From Typha latifolia (taxonomy: Eukaryota > Streptophyta > Magnoliopsida > Poales > Typhaceae): DNA of 64,000 nucleotides. Both the position numbers and the translations under genes were made by a program. The DNA is taken from contig CM034102.1 of NCBI GenBank assembly GCA_019914945.1, positions 11,459,501 through 11,523,500 of the forward strand, read 5' to 3'. The notes beneath the pieces were generated by a model, which had not been told where the DNA came from, made no database searches, and saw only the letters and a list, made by a program, of their open reading frames with translations. Position 1 is the stretch's first letter. Every line of letters begins with the position of its first letter. Below are positions 24,601 through 38,610 of this stretch, one piece after another.

Positions 24601-25085
24601 CGAAAAAAGAGAGAGAATAAGTATACATTGGATAAGTCTAGAGATCAATATGTTTGGAAAAATGACTTGGTTGGTTGATAGATCCTAGATTGCTATTCCT
24701 TTGTCTCTGATAGCACTCTATTCCTCATCCAACAGAGTAAGATTATCTAGATTATTTTGAACAGCAAAAGGACAGTGCTTCAGTACCAGGGATTTGAAAC
24801 ATTTGAAGGCCAAGTAACTCTTCTTTGCTTTCTCAAGACACAAGAAAGTTTGCCATATCAAAACCCATCCTTGATACAAAAGCTTCTAGGATTTCCACAC
24901 AAAAAGATGGGATTCCAAAGAACAGAAGAACAAAAAGCTATACACCCCTTTCAAAGAAACAAACACCTCCAACTTAACTTAATGTAGATCTACTATCATT
25001 TCAGGCATTTACTACCGCCAACAGCCAACAAACAAACCCTGGAAGTGGTATGCGCCTGACTACGGCTGGCCAAAAGTTATATCTT
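24601..25085. other. spacer between LINE scrap and At1g16860-type gene
   Basis: No gene recognised. The part from about 25000 to 25085 is probably the 3' UTR of the minus-strand membrane-protein gene. Confidence 0.4.
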
Positions 25086-28000
25086 CTACACAGGAATAAC
25101 ATCGATCTTTGAAGTGTCTTCGCACCTCAAAACTATCCCTTCGAGGCTTGCAGGGAGAATACACTTGGCCCACTGACATCCTGTGGAGAATGGCTCCGAA
25201 GGAGGCACTATCATCAGTACATTGTCATTTCTTTGGACTACTCCCATTACACTTACAGTGCTACCCTCCTTGATGTACCTGCAGGAGTATATAATGCAGT
25301 CACATTAGGGTCACAGCATTTGGTACGACTTACCTAATTCACTAAGCAACTTATTGTTTTTCCTTAATTCTCAGATGAATTATAGTCTTTTTTTTCATTG
25401 AGAAATTGGAGGCAGATATTGCATCTTTGATGTAACATTAGATTAATACATCAAATGAAAGGAAAGGAAAGGAAATATATAAGCCAAACATTTGATGAAA
25501 ACTAGGATGGAATTAGGTACCCTTCTTTCATGCGCATAACACGGTCATCGCTTGAAAGGTTCCTCTTCGTTAACCACCTAAGGAACCCAGGAGACAAGTC
25601 CTTGTTGTTTGGATTTATGTCAACCACAACAGATTCATCAACATATGGAGTCACTTTGGCACCATAACCTGTCTTGACCAATGCTCTCAACCCGGATTGA
25701 AAATCAGAAATATAAAAGTCAACGACATGCCTCTGCCAAAAGACAGAAAAGAAAAGAAAGAATTAACAAACCAAAATCAGGAAAATGATGCAAAGCCAAA
25801 CTTCACTAGTACGTAAATAAAGGTACCTTGACAAATTCCTTAAAAGATTCCAACACAGATTAAACTCAAAGTTTAGGAGAGAGATCATAAAATTAATATA
25901 GCCTGCTTACCTCCAACGACCGTAGACCCCATGTGAAACGGCGATGCTGGGCATTAGCAGCCTTGGAGTCCCAACCCCTGTATTCATATAAACTGGTTGA
26001 TGTGTACACACATCTAGGAACCTTCTGGAAAGATGACTCTAGGGGAACATTTCCACAAGTAACAACCTGCAATATATATATATAAGGACATAAGTCTTTT
26101 CATGAATAGGATTGATCAAAAAGATGAGTAGCCAATACAGGATCTCTCCTGCTTTGCACCATCCTTCCCAAAACTTACAGTTCCGGTCAATGTATGTTGG
26201 CATTGAATGGCACAGATTCTGAAACAGTCAGTGGAAGAAATACTAATTCTGCCACCCTATACGTTTGGCAGCACAATGGTCATACAGTAAGCCAGCACAT
26301 CCCTTGGATGGCAAGGGCCACGCAGCAGATACTTATATCCTCGGTAGTAAGTAATATCCACATTCAACATATTTGGATATAAAGTGAAGCCAGAAAATCA
26401 AGATTATTGGCCAAGGATCCTAATGATGGAGTAATCTTATTACCTAAACATCATAATCACATCTTAAATTTAAAGTTGTGACGCTAAAATAATTTTGAGG
26501 GAAAAAGGATTGTTCAAGAGGAGATATAAACCAAGGAAATTCAAAACACTGAAATAATAACGTAGTAATGTTCATATTCCATTCAGGTTGAATATTTAAA
26601 CTAAGAAAGTCATAAGGACATCCATGTTCTAAAATTGGAATTAATTAGGAAAAGTCAAGAAGACAAATAGGACATCCAGTCATGTTTCAAGCTTCCTTAA
26701 ACTTCTGAGAAACATAGTGCAGATACCACCCAGCTCCAAAAAGGGATTAGCTTTATACATGATTAACTGTCAGTAGGTGCCACAAAAACTTTTATGTTAT
26801 TAGTCATTATAAAGGTGAATACCCTCAACTAAAGCCAAGGTATTTTGACCGGGTTTTCCTTATGCTGGTCTAAAGAAAAGGCACAGATTAGACAAATCCA
26901 AACAGGCAGTTCCACTTCTTGGGTTCTCTTCTATAACAAGTTAACAACTGACAAATAACCTTACTAACATTTCCTTTTGTCTGAAACAAGTCATAAAAGA
27001 ATGTTTGATTAGAGGAGCATTCTACAAAAAAGAATTCCTATATTTACTTTTTGAAAAGAAGTTATTGTAATAGTAATTCCAGACAACAGCTGTAACAAGA
27101 AAAGTTTCTTCAGCTATAACAAGAAAAGTTTGTGAAAAGTGAGGAGAGAACACCGAGACTATAGGAGGTCACTTTGGTGCTAATCAGAATTCTCTGTACT
27201 CAAATAGGCACATCGTCACCTTAGTCAAATACATACATTGTTTTGGATGCTAAAAGGAAGAGAAAGATTTGATAGCTGAAGATATGATAACAATATATGG
27301 AAGGAAACACTTAATCAGGGAGACATAGTTAAATGTTTAAAGTGCAAGTGTGATCAAAAGTTGAACTAAGAAGAGTAAATTCCCAAGTAACTTACCCCAG
27401 AAACCTTGACGTATTGACCATCCTTTGCAGTTCTTAGTTCTGCGTCAGGATAATGAGCAATATATCCCATCACAGATTTCCTTCCCCAACAAATATTCCA
27501 AACAAAAATCGCAGCAACAATACCAAAGGAAATCACAACAACGATAAGAAGAATGGGATTGTGAACAGCTCCGAGAATGAATCCACCAGCAATGAATCCC
27601 ATCACAAACAGAAGAACTATTGCCCATAATATTGGTTTGGGGAAACTATTCTTGAAAGAAAAGTCTTCTTCCTGGCTGAGATTAGTGACAGCTTGGTTAT
27701 GTATGACAGAAGTGCTATGTATCTTGGCTGGTCCAGTAGAATCGAAGGGACCAGATATTTTTCTAGGGGCACCAGATGAATTTAAAGGTCCTGAAGAAAT
27801 AGGCCCAGATGTAATTAGCCCTGTGGCTGGGAGTACTGGAGGGAGGGGTCCAGAATTTTGACGAGCCATTGGAACTCCAGATTGAGGACCTGATGATTTC
27901 TTAATCGGATCGCCATGCTTGTTAAGGGGTCCTGAATTGGATTTCTGTCGATTTGAGCCCCCAGTAACTAGTGATGATCCAGAACCTGGAATTCCTGTAG

Positions 28001-28310
28001 ATGAGACAGGACCTGAAGAATAGCTAGACCGACCAGTGGAGTTAGGCATGATGGGTCCTGAATGAGAGGCAATGCCTCCAAATGATGCAGTTCTTGAAGG
28101 TGCATTACTAATAGGACCAGATTTTCGTGACTTTGAGTTTTCCATGGGAATGTCAAACATTTTACCAAGCTCCCCAGATTTTTTAATATCTCCACCAGTG
28201 TATGGCATGGCTATAGAACTCATCACAGGGGGTTTCTCCTTTGCCTGCTCAGGTCGGCCTGAAACATACAGGCCATTGCTGAGCTGATGTGATGGAAATC
28301 TGGAACCCAT
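25086..28310 (-). CDS. At1g16860-type membrane protein
   Basis: Four coding exons on the minus strand: 27396-28310, 25911-26066, 25521-25732 and 25086-25278, join in phase to 491 residues. The N-terminal half is low-complexity and rich in repeated SGP tripeptides (about residues 65-205). Two closely spaced hydrophobic helices follow at about 226-248 and 252-276 (ILWAIVLLFVMGFIAGGFIL, then LLIVVVISFGIVAAIFVW). The C-terminal half carries the conserved family core: KVSG, PRCVYTSTSLYEYRGW, RHVVDFYISDFQSGLRALVK and EGSTVSVMGVVQRNDN. The family is annotated in Arabidopsis only as an uncharacterised membrane protein; no biochemical function can be claimed. The gene is split by three coding introns, the first about 1.3 kb. 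Confidence 0.93.
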
Positions 28311-28506
28311 CAGCTTACTTAACTGTTTAATAAAAATTTAGCAAGCGAAGCACCGATCTCTCAACTCAAAGATGATGAATCTGAATCAGTCCAGAAAATA
28401 TTGAACCATGGGAATCATTAATGATGGATCTGAGTAAGCATTCAAATCCCCCTTTCGTGATAACACTTTTACCAGCGGCTTGGGAGAAGACTAACCAATT
28501 TATTAA
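28311..28506 (-). other. 5' UTR part of the second exon, At1g16860-type gene
   Basis: A strong acceptor (tttgttttccttgcag) ends at 28507, and the sequence from 28506 to the ATG at 28310 would be untranslated leader. The leader intron would run from 28507 to about 31246. Confidence 0.55.
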
Positions 28507-31246
28507 CTGCAAGGAAAACAAATTACAAATAATTAAATTATAAAGAAAAGTATATCAGGGAAAAGAATATAAGAAATATAAATAGGTAATACAAGATTTC
28601 ATCTGTGGTTGTCATTTTAATTATTTTGTACCATATAGATTAAGGTCCATCAAATTATTGTAACTTGATGAGTACATATTAAAGAACAATAAACATCTAA
28701 AGAGCAAAGAGCACAACTGCCTAACATACTACCCATTAAGCATCCTAAAAAGTGTTACTAATAAACTACCAATAGACAACATAAAACCAATTTCTCCCTG
28801 CCATCCAATAAGGTCATAAATGATATCCACTTTTAAAAGGTGAAAAGAAGAAATCTCAAACAATCGGAAGATGTTAAGAAAAATCTTTTAGGTTCAAAAT
28901 ATTTGCATCTTATAAAGAAAAAGAGTTGCATGCATACCTATATCGGATATATTAATTGGTAGAATTAAATAACCACATAATTTGCAACCAGAAATTGGAA
29001 CCAAGAATTCTGTTCTATACAATAGTATGCTTTGAAACCAAATTATATTGAAAATTTAGATTAGGGTCTTGCTCCATTTTCCGTACAAATGTCTAAATCA
29101 AGTAAGCAACATGTTAGTGATCAAAATATGTGCCACATATTCTCTTAAAATTGCCAAACTGGTTCCCAGTTTTCAAATTATACTGTCCTGGTTGAGAATA
29201 CATGACAGCTTGCACTCAATTTACTTTAGTTTATACCAAGCTTGATTTAGTTACAAATGAACCAAACTTGATCACTGTAATTAACTCAAAATCAACTTCC
29301 AGCTGATGCTGAGCAGACCTCACAATAAGCCTCAGAGTACAATATGTATTTACAAACAATAATGGTTACTGCAGTTTAGGTGTGATAAGTACATATAACA
29401 ATATAATAGTGGTCATTTTTAAATTAGGTAAGTCTTATCATGAATTAGTTCTGTCAACAGGCGTATTTCATACTTTCCCAAGTAGTTATTCTTCCAAGCT
29501 GGATTATGATTCAATTTATGCATGATTATGAAATGCATGCAACTTGCCAAACAAATCTAGAACTTTGATCCTTCAGTGTAAGTCTTACGATGAAAATAAA
29601 TGTGTCAAACTTGATCACACAAGTCTCAAAATTGAATTGAAGGTCACCATGATAGAATTGTCCTCGATCAAGCTCACTTACACCCTTAGTGGTCAAATAA
29701 CCTCCTTATTCCCATATATTATAATCCTAGTCATTAGATGCCCACTTTATTCAATAAATCCATCCAAAGAAGCACTTTTTTCATACAAGACAGCCACTCT
29801 CTCTCTCTCTATCCCATGATGGATTAAAATATTAAATTGTTCCTTACAATTGTTCAAAAAAGGAAAGAAGAAGCTGATCAGACAAAGTAACTAGATTACT
29901 TGGACATCTTCACTGCCCAATTACCTTAGTCCTCATGCACCCATTGAGCTCATCATTATCAGCAATTAAACTCGACGTACAAAAACTAAAGCATATAACT
30001 GGAGAGATGGTATGGAATGAACTGAGTTGTTAACGGATAGATAACATGGTTTTATTTCCAACACCAAGTTAAGTATATGAAGCTACCAGATTAAATCTGC
30101 TGACTTAATTAGTCCTATCATCCTATGGAATTTCATGGGCATCACAATCTAGATTCCAAGATTTCCAAAACCCAAAGTGAATTGTGGAAAATTTTGCAGA
30201 CTAAGGCAGGCATACTGTTTTTCCTCAAAATAAGAGAAATGAGCATTAAGTCCAAACACGACAAAGTTCGTACACTTTCTAAGTTTCCATAGACCAGACT
30301 TAGAAAGCAACCTCCATAACAAGATAGGAAAGAGAATGATAAATGTAAACAAAGTCCAGCGATGCATTCACAAGTGAAATAGATGCCAAATTTTCCTATT
30401 TACTTAATTCAATATAAATTAGAAAAAATAATTGGAAGCAGAATACAGCATCATGGGTAACAAGATCAAATCAGTCCAATATCAAGATCAACAAAAGATG
30501 ACGCAACTAAAATTCAGGGCTCAAATCCTAAAAAATTGCATCAAATAAGAACATGTCACAAAAAGCATCTTACAAGTGATAAAATTATTAAACGATAGCT
30601 AAAGTTCCAAAGGGGAACCCAAGATCACAACATTCCTCCCATTTCAACAAATGCTCAGTACAGTAAAAACTCCACGAAATCCAACCATTGGCATCACATT
30701 CTCTCCAAAGACATAGATCTACAAGTGGAATCGTCCCAGAACCAGAAATGTCACTAATCTAATTGATCCAAACATTTACAATCATATCGCCCCAGTTCAA
30801 AGAACCCAGATCTACTGAGACTAAGCCAAGCACATAGAAGCACAATCGAGCAGAAAGTTCCCACTTTGGAAACCATGCAGAATCACACAAAAAATCAACA
30901 GTATTTCAGAGCTTATCAGATCTCGAATCATCGAACATTTCACCATATTATCATGCTAAAACCACATTGCGGAGAACGATCCACAAAATGGAAATCAAAC
31001 CCCTAAAATCCCAACTCAAGTCGAGAAAAAAGTCACCTTTCCTATACCCAGATCCCAAACCGTCAGTACAAGCAACTCCCACATTCTCATTTTCATCAAA
31101 AACTAACTCCCAAGAATAGATCAAGAGATCAAACTCTAAGATCCAAAACCCACATGACAGAAGTACGAAATAAAGCAAAGAGAGGCAATGAAAAGAGAAG
31201 AAGGAAAAAAAAATATATGAATTAGTATACAAAATTTCTCCATACC

Positions 31247-31480
31247 TCGCGATGTAAACAGAAAAATTACTGGTTCTACGATCAGGGCCGATCAAAGAAC
31301 GTAAGAAATCGCTTAAAAGCGCCGCCTTTCACCATTGCCGCAACACAGAGGAGAGAGAAAAGTGTGACCGAGAGCGTGAGCGTGAGCGTGAGCGAGAGAG
31401 AGAGAGAAGAAAAGATTAAAACACTATCCTCCCACCTCCCTCGCAGCCCATTTTCTACTGTCGGGGTACCCGAAAAGACC
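31247..31480 (-). promoter_or_regulatory. first, non-coding exon and promoter of the At1g16860-type gene
   Basis: The minus strand shows a CT-rich leader ending in the donor CGCGAG|gtatgg at 31246. It includes four to five GTGAGC hexamer repeats (31373-31398) and a short upstream ORF. The sequence changes abruptly to AT-rich spacer beyond 31480. Confidence 0.55.
31282..31335 (-). other. upstream ORF in the leader exon
   Basis: A 17-codon frame (MVKGGAFKRFLTFFDRP) with its own stop lies wholly inside the predicted non-coding first exon, so it would be the first ORF met by ribosomes. Confidence 0.4.
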
Positions 31481-31484
31481 AAAC

Positions 31485-34400
31485 TACCCCTAAGTATCCA
31501 ATGGTTCTACAAACTACCCACTTGCTTCTTTTGTCTGGCATGAAATGATGGGAAAATTGGGAACTAACAACCAAATCTTAAATTCAATTTCTTCTGGCTT
31601 GCTTTATAAATCCCTTTTCTTTATATATATCTTTGAGTGTTATGCACTCTTTCTTCAATGGTAGGCAATCCAAATCATGTTGGTTAGTGATGGATGAAGT
31701 GAGAAATGATTAAAATCCCAACAAATGTTGTCAAATCCAAGATTTTTTATTTCATTGGCTAATGCTTGCAATAAGTAATACTTGATTTTGAAAGCGACTT
31801 TAGGAATTTATGGAATGATTTTTTTAGGTGAAAAAATATTTTACCCCCTCTGCCTTAAATTTGAAGTACTACTGAACTCATACTTTGTGACATTTAACTT
31901 TCTTATTATTTTGACCTTTTTTATATAATAATTTATTGGGAAAAAAATGATTTTCTATTAAAATCTGAGTTTTTAACCCCCAAATCCCACTAATTTTTAA
32001 ATTTTAAAAATTGAAACATTTTTTTTATAAAAAAGGACGAAAATATCAAAATCTTTATCTTGATGGTCTTGCTAGAAAATCACTCTTATTATTATTTTTG
32101 GATGAAAAAAAATTAATGCTTTATAAGGATGTTAATTTGTATATACTGGAAACGCAAATGATACGGATATTTTAAATGCTAGAAAAAGAGATAATATAAA
32201 GGATAAAATAATTGACATTAATTTTGGAAGCGAAAACTAATTTGCTATAAGCATTGTAAATAAAAATAAAATGGTTTTTGATTTTTTTTTTCCTTTCTTA
32301 GGTTTGTGTGTGTTTTCACAAATATTATACTTTTTTAATTTGAATTCGCTTATAGTCACATAAGTTACGTTTAAATAATTAGAAAAAAAAATTCTCTTTT
32401 TACCTTTTAAACTATCACTCTTTTCTACAACGATTACATAATGACTTCTTACACTTTTCTGGATACATAATGAATTCCTAACGAAAAGAGCCAAGGTATT
32501 TTCGACAGTTAGAATCATTATGAGAAAAAAAAAAAAGAAAGATAATAAATTATCGAAGGTTAAAAGAGAATAATCTCTAGTTAAAATTTCTAATTTGAAT
32601 CAAGACTTTGTTGTTATCCTCCCAGGAGAATCTAGAATTAAAATTAGGTTAATAGAAAGCTTTTGCCTCTTGCTTAGTTGCATTCCAATAACGCCAAACA
32701 GCAGCGGCTAAAGTCACCTCTAAGCATCCTCCTACTACTCATACATCTCACCCTCTTTGAACCTCCATACAAATGGAAGAAATCTCATGCCAAACTATAG
32801 ACAAGTTTGAAGCAAACAATGGGTCTTTAAATCTCACACAACTGGGAATCTCGAGCAGTCTACCAATTCTTCTTTTGTTTTGGGAAAATATTATATATTA
32901 ATTAGTTAACAGTTTTCCAATTACTACCCATTCTGGATGGTTTTATAAGCAGAGAAAAAAGAAATAAAGGCAATAGAATATTAAAAAATTAGCGTGTAAC
33001 AAGAAAGAATTAGAAGAATTCATCTACATAATTACTACCCCTTCTCCTTTCGACAATATTTTTGAGTATTTTTTGATATGAAATATATCGTTATAAATAT
33101 AACAACTAGAACTACTTAGGATATTTTTTTAAACAAGAATCTTTTAAGTCTTATACTTATTTAGTTTCAAATCTCTCTCGGTTGTGAATTATTTATGTTG
33201 TACATTTCTCAAAAAGAGAGAAGATATAGGGCAAAAAAAAGAACAAAAAACTAATAATTACACGCATATTAGAACTATAAAAAAAGTTGAGGGAGAAGAC
33301 ATTGAATTTTTTGCCTCACTATGAGAGTGTCACCCATAAAACTCTATTATTTATGAAATTTTACCATCTTATTCTTTTAGTAGAAACCAAGGTGCAATTT
33401 TATGTGCTTATAAAATTTTCTTTAGTAAGAGATAAATTAAATTTCGATCACAATAGTATAAAGAATAGAAATTGGCCTACCATTTCTTATATTTTTTTTC
33501 TCTAAAAAAGCATACAATATTACCTCAAAAAATGGCACAAAAATTACCTTACATATCGCAGCAAATACACAAGATATCTCTATTTAATATATCTACTAAA
33601 GCAAAGAGGACCGACTGTCTTAGCGTAACATATTTGGTGGCCGACTAGTTATTACCTATTAAAATTTATTGTTGTCTTTATCTTTCTCCTTTTATTTTAT
33701 TTTTTTGAGAAGAAAATATTTTGGTAATATTTTTATCTCCTAAAAGTAAGAAATTTATCGCTATATATTCTCTATCCGAACTCTACTATTTGGAAAGTGT
33801 TGTGTTTACAAAGTTTTTATTTATATAAGAGAAGTGGGCTCAATCTTGTTAAATTTATTAAAAATATCAAAGAGGACAAGTGGTGTGAGAAAGAGAATAG
33901 GGAAAAAGAAAATTACAGGCTAAGCATTAAGGAAAAATCATAGAAGAGGACGCAAAGTGAACTTCAACTATCTTCAAATCTTAGGAAGGGAAATACGGAG
34001 ACCCATAGATTTAAAAGGCAACTAAATCTTCTATAAATAAGTTGCTCAGCTCGGACAAGTAAAGCAACACAGAGTTAAGCAAGATAGGGGAGAAGGTTTT
34101 ATTAGAGGAAAAGTTTCAAAACATAATGTTAGTGGTAAATGTTGCAAGACCAACAGATCGGAGAGAGCCTTGATCTAGTTCACTTTGACAATTTTCTTAT
34201 CAATCCTCATTGGCTATATAAGACTGGTCGCATCCCTGGTAAGAGTCGAGCAGAGCATTGCAAAGACACAACAACTCCTCTTCCGAGAAGGGGGGAATCA
34301 ATTGAATCTAAGCCAAGGACTGCATCCTATGGCATGTAAATAGAGCTCCAATCTACCCCAACAGGAGGAGAGGAGGGTGGCCTTGAAAGAGTTTCCTCTT

Positions 34401-36745
34401 ATAAAAGAATATCAGCAAGCTAGCTTTTCAGTTAAAATATGTGATCAACTATGGGGCTAGAGGAGAGAGTCTCCCTTCTTCTAGGCTATCAATAGCAAGA
34501 ATGCCCTCAAGCAAAGAGGCCTTCCTCGCCTTGATGTTATAGAAATTTGAGACACACTAGAGGTACAGGTTACGCTTCAAAAGAGTAACTTAAGAATGAA
34601 AGACATTGTCAGGTTAGAAGGGGAGTAGTAGAGTGCCCACCGGCCTTAAACCAATTGCCTAAACCTGGGGACATCCAACCACATCTCAAACCTAAACAAT
34701 TTTGGCAGCTAGGGTAGACTCTCAGAATCCATGCAGATTGTGGCGTGATTCGGAACAACACTATGGTGAGCAAAGTGGGTGGCATCAAGCAATGAAGAGA
34801 GAAGAGAGAAAAACAGGATCAAGCTTAGAGAAGGTTGGAGGAGTTTGGTGGTTCGAACAGGTTAACTTGTGATCACATTGAAGACAAGCCTGCTTGATAA
34901 AAGTTGTTGAGGCCCCAACTCCCGTTCAAGGCCAACCCACCTGATCAAGCTTATTCTTACAAAATTATATTGACTTAGTTTTAATTAGAGTTGGTCAGAT
35001 GTAGAGAGAGAAACCAAACTTAGATGCAACCATGCCAACCTGATCATAAAATTATTCTTTGCTTTTATATTTGGAGATCTAAATAGATTACAATCTAAGC
35101 AATTAATTCAACTAAAATATATATATATATATATAAATCTTAATGGGCAATCGATTGTGATACTTTGAACTTTGCAATTTAAGTTCTATATATACCGGCA
35201 ATAATTTGGCTTCTTTATAGATTATAAGTTTATAGGCTAAACATAGATTAAACAATGGGATTAGCTCTTTTTGATATGTTAGTTGGATAACTGAGCTAGT
35301 CGTCTATTGGACATAGATCTGACCATTATTTTATTTATTTATTTATTTTTTTTGACAAGGTTTCCTACAATGCTACTTATGGGAGTCAAGGCATTGTAAG
35401 ATTATAATTTCTTCTTGTAAGACAATTAGGGGTGGTAATTTTTAAATCAATAGGATAATCCGATATGAATGTGAAGATTTTAAATATATTTATATTTTAA
35501 CATAATTAGATGGAGGCCCTAAATAAGTGGGTGTGGGTATATAATACATTAAGAGTTACTATATTTAACCTACATAACTGATTATGATATTTCTAAAGTG
35601 AAATTTAATTGATCCAAAAAAAAAATAGACAAAATTTAGGAGAAGTGGATTAAAAAGAATTACTCTACATGTTGCCTAATTCACACATCACCATATAAAT
35701 ATTTATCATTCAACTTATATATTTTATTTAAAATATCTAAAATATGCACAGTTATTAATTTTCTAAATTATTAATTATTCTTAACGGTCAATTACGATAT
35801 AGATGATTTAAAATAAAAATAGATACAGAATAAACTTAATACCAATAATTTTTTGGATTAATATAAAAATAAATGAAACTATATTTTAAAATCTAATGGG
35901 GGTTATTTTAGGTATGTTCTTTACTTTGTTAGTTGTTGTTAGGGTAAAATTTAAATAAAATTATTCAATAATAAATATGTTTACAATGGAAGGTTATTAT
36001 TAATAGAAGCAAAATGGAGGAAATTTTTGATAAATTTCTCAAAATTTTTAGGTTGATCAAAGTATTCAAGACTTTTATTTATTTATTTATTTATTTTGGC
36101 TACAGTGGTTTTTCGGCAATTGAGTGAAAACTATATGGGCAATTTGGGGAATCTAAATAAGTATCTTGGGACCTGCCGACAAGGACTGAGAACAAAATTT
36201 TGGTTGCTTTTGTTTGACAACTAAGCAAAAAGTATAGGGGCTGACTTGGATATTACGTTAACTCGGTAAGGGTATTTATGACAATTAAATAGACGCGCAT
36301 CTTGCTCTGTCCCCATCGCTGGCTTTGTGATGCCAAGAAAACGATGCGTTAACGGAAGGGTGTCGGGTAACGGTAACCGCCACGCAGTTACTTGCTAAAC
36401 TATATATATATATATATCATAGAATCATACGTATCTTCTCTATGACCACGGAGGTAATAAGTTCAACTCCAATCTTAAATAATATTATGAAGAAATTATT
36501 TAGTGGTTTGATAACTTGGCTTGATTCGGTTAATGACTCAGCATTACGGTTAGCTTAGAGGAGCAGGTCGGCAACGCGGCAGCTTGGAGTAAGTCTCGAC
36601 GGCGTTTGGTTCGGAACAATTATTCGGCGACGCATATGGCTTAAAGTCTAGACTATAGGCTAAAAGCTTGGTAGGATATAAGTATCTTTGTATTTTGGAA
36701 TGATTGGCTATTTGCTAGCTCATATCTAACCTTCGGGCTCATGAA
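31485..36745. other. gene-free spacer
   Basis: Mostly AT-rich without a supported gene. At 34035-34950 the sequence is less AT-rich and opens with ctataaataagttgctcagctc, which resembles the core of an LTR or pararetroviral promoter, but no coding domain could be recognised. Short (TA)n runs occur near 35111-35134 and 36400-36416. Confidence 0.45.
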
Positions 36746-36749
36746 TGAT

Positions 36750-37100
36750 AAAAAAAAAAAAACTTCTCACATAAACTATTTTTTATGACATATAGATCTC
36801 CTGAACTATTAAAAGTATTTTAATCTTGCGCCGTAAATGGAAAAGCTAAAATTACCAAAATACCTCCCACGAAGGTAAGGGTATTTTGGTAAACTAAAAT
36901 TTTTCTTTCTTCTTTTCTCTAATATATAAGGGTAAATATGTTATTTGCATGTGATAATTTATGAATAAAAAGTTAATGAAAACCTAATGAAGGGGTATTT
37001 GAGATTTGTTTTTTGGTAGTTCAAGAAATTATATGTCATAAAAATATTCAAAAGAGTTATTCGAGTGAAAGTTTAGGAGATCCAAGTGTCATTAATTTTT
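36750..37100. repeat. MITE family M2, copy 1
   Basis: The left end (tatgacatatagatctcctgaac) is mirrored by the right end (gttcaagaaattatatgtcata). The centre has gtgataatttatgaataaaaag, also found at 57500-57550. It is non-coding. Confidence 0.5.
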
Positions 37101-37178
37101 TTTATATCTAAACTTTTATCAATTCTGGGAACTAGGAGTGGCAAAGTAATCAAATTGTATTGAGTTCGCATCTTATTA

Positions 37179-37562
37179 GATTTGGTGGGTTATAAGTAGA
37201 TTATATATATATATATATTTAATATCTTATGACATTAAAAAAAATCAATTTACCTGTAGAATAATGGTTGAGTTAATATTACTATACAGGATCGTAGAAA
37301 CATATCAAATGATTTTAGAACATTACCTAATCACTTATTAAGTTTTTTGGATTAGTTAGTTATCTAACAATTATTGGATTTGGTGGGTTATAAGTAGATA
37401 TATATATATATATTTCTAATATCTTATGACATTAAAAAAATTAATTTACTTGTAGAATAATGGCTGAGTTAACATTAATATACAGGATTGTAGAAACATA
37501 TCAAATGATTTTAGAACATTACCTAATCGCTTATTAAGTTTTTGGATTAGTTAGTTATCTAA
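37179..37562 (+). repeat. tandem duplication of a unit of about 187 bp
   Basis: Two copies, 37179-37367 and 37377-37562, begin gatttggtgggttataagtag and end ggattagttagttatctaa. They differ at only a few positions and in the length of an internal TA run. No coding content. Confidence 0.85.
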
Positions 37563-37764
37563 AGCTAAAGTTTGTTTAGTCTAGGCTTAAAAGCTCATAC
37601 TAATTATTTTTACCTCAGTTCTCTTTTATTGTAACACTAAATTGCACTTGTGATTCTCAATAGAAGTGTTCATAACTCAGAAAGAAAGAGAGAATTATAA
37701 TTTTGAAATGCTTATATTTTAATATTATAATGTACCATGTATATACCACCGTATGTTATACGTA

Positions 37765-38070
37765 TGAACTATAGCCCATTTTCAGATAGATCCACTTTTT
37801 TTGTAACATTTTAAACCCCTTCAACTATCTAACTTCTCACCTCTTAATGATGTTAATGAAAACATTAAATGACTATCATACTTATAACTTGTCTCTTTCT
37901 TTTTTCTAAAATAAAAGTGAAATGATTCATAGAGGATCTAAGATTAATCATATTAACAATAAGAGCCCTTTAATAAGATGAAGATTATATTGTTTTAAAT
38001 AGTTCAAACCTCAAAGTATATGATTTTATTTTTAAGGGATGTAATGTGATACTGAGTTATGGTTCATGGG
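37765..38070. repeat. possible MITE with imperfect terminal inverted repeats
   Basis: The left end (atgaactatagcccattttcag) and the reverse complement of the right end (atgaaccataactcagtatcac) are similar and enclose about 300 bp of AT-rich, non-coding DNA. Confidence 0.4.
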
Positions 38071-38244
38071 TTGAATATGGAACTAAACCAATCATCTACT
38101 ATGCCCCATTTCAATGCTATGGATATGTTTGTGTCTCGGCTATTTTTTCTTAAAGGCTAAAGTCTTTTTGGAGTAGTACTTGGTGATATAATATCGTCAT
38201 AATATCAGCGAGGAGAAACTTAGTTCACCACGAAAAAAAAGGAA

Positions 38245-38610
38245 GAGAAATTTACATATAACATCCCGTCTTTTAACGAAATTATGATTTACATTCAATA
38301 TTTTTACTATTTATAAATTGAATTTTATAATATAATAAATATGTGCAGAAAATATCATGATGTTAGATTTGTTAATTAAAATAATTACAAGAATACAATT
38401 AACCACAAGTCATACTAAGGTTATTTTAGTTATTTTATATATAAAATATATCTGCTTAATAGAATATTCTCATAGTATTAGTTTAAATTTAACCTATGAT
38501 ATTTTCTCATATATTCACTAAATTATAAATCTCGATTTACAAATAGTGAAAATATATTGTGTAAACTGTAATTTCATTAAAAATAAGGTGCTATATACAA
38601 ATTTTCTAAA
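38245..38610. repeat. MITE family M1, copy 2
   Basis: Begins gagaaatttacatataacat and ends gctatatacaaattttc, with inner similarity to the copies at 17501 and 40255 (tttactatttataaattgaa, gtgcagaaaatatc, taaactgtaatttcatt). Confidence 0.6.

Noticed and set aside
34139..34339. Short frame near a TATA-like box, possible LTR or endogenous pararetrovirus
   Set aside because: The core promoter-like phrase at 34035 is suggestive, but no reverse transcriptase, protease or coat motif was found.
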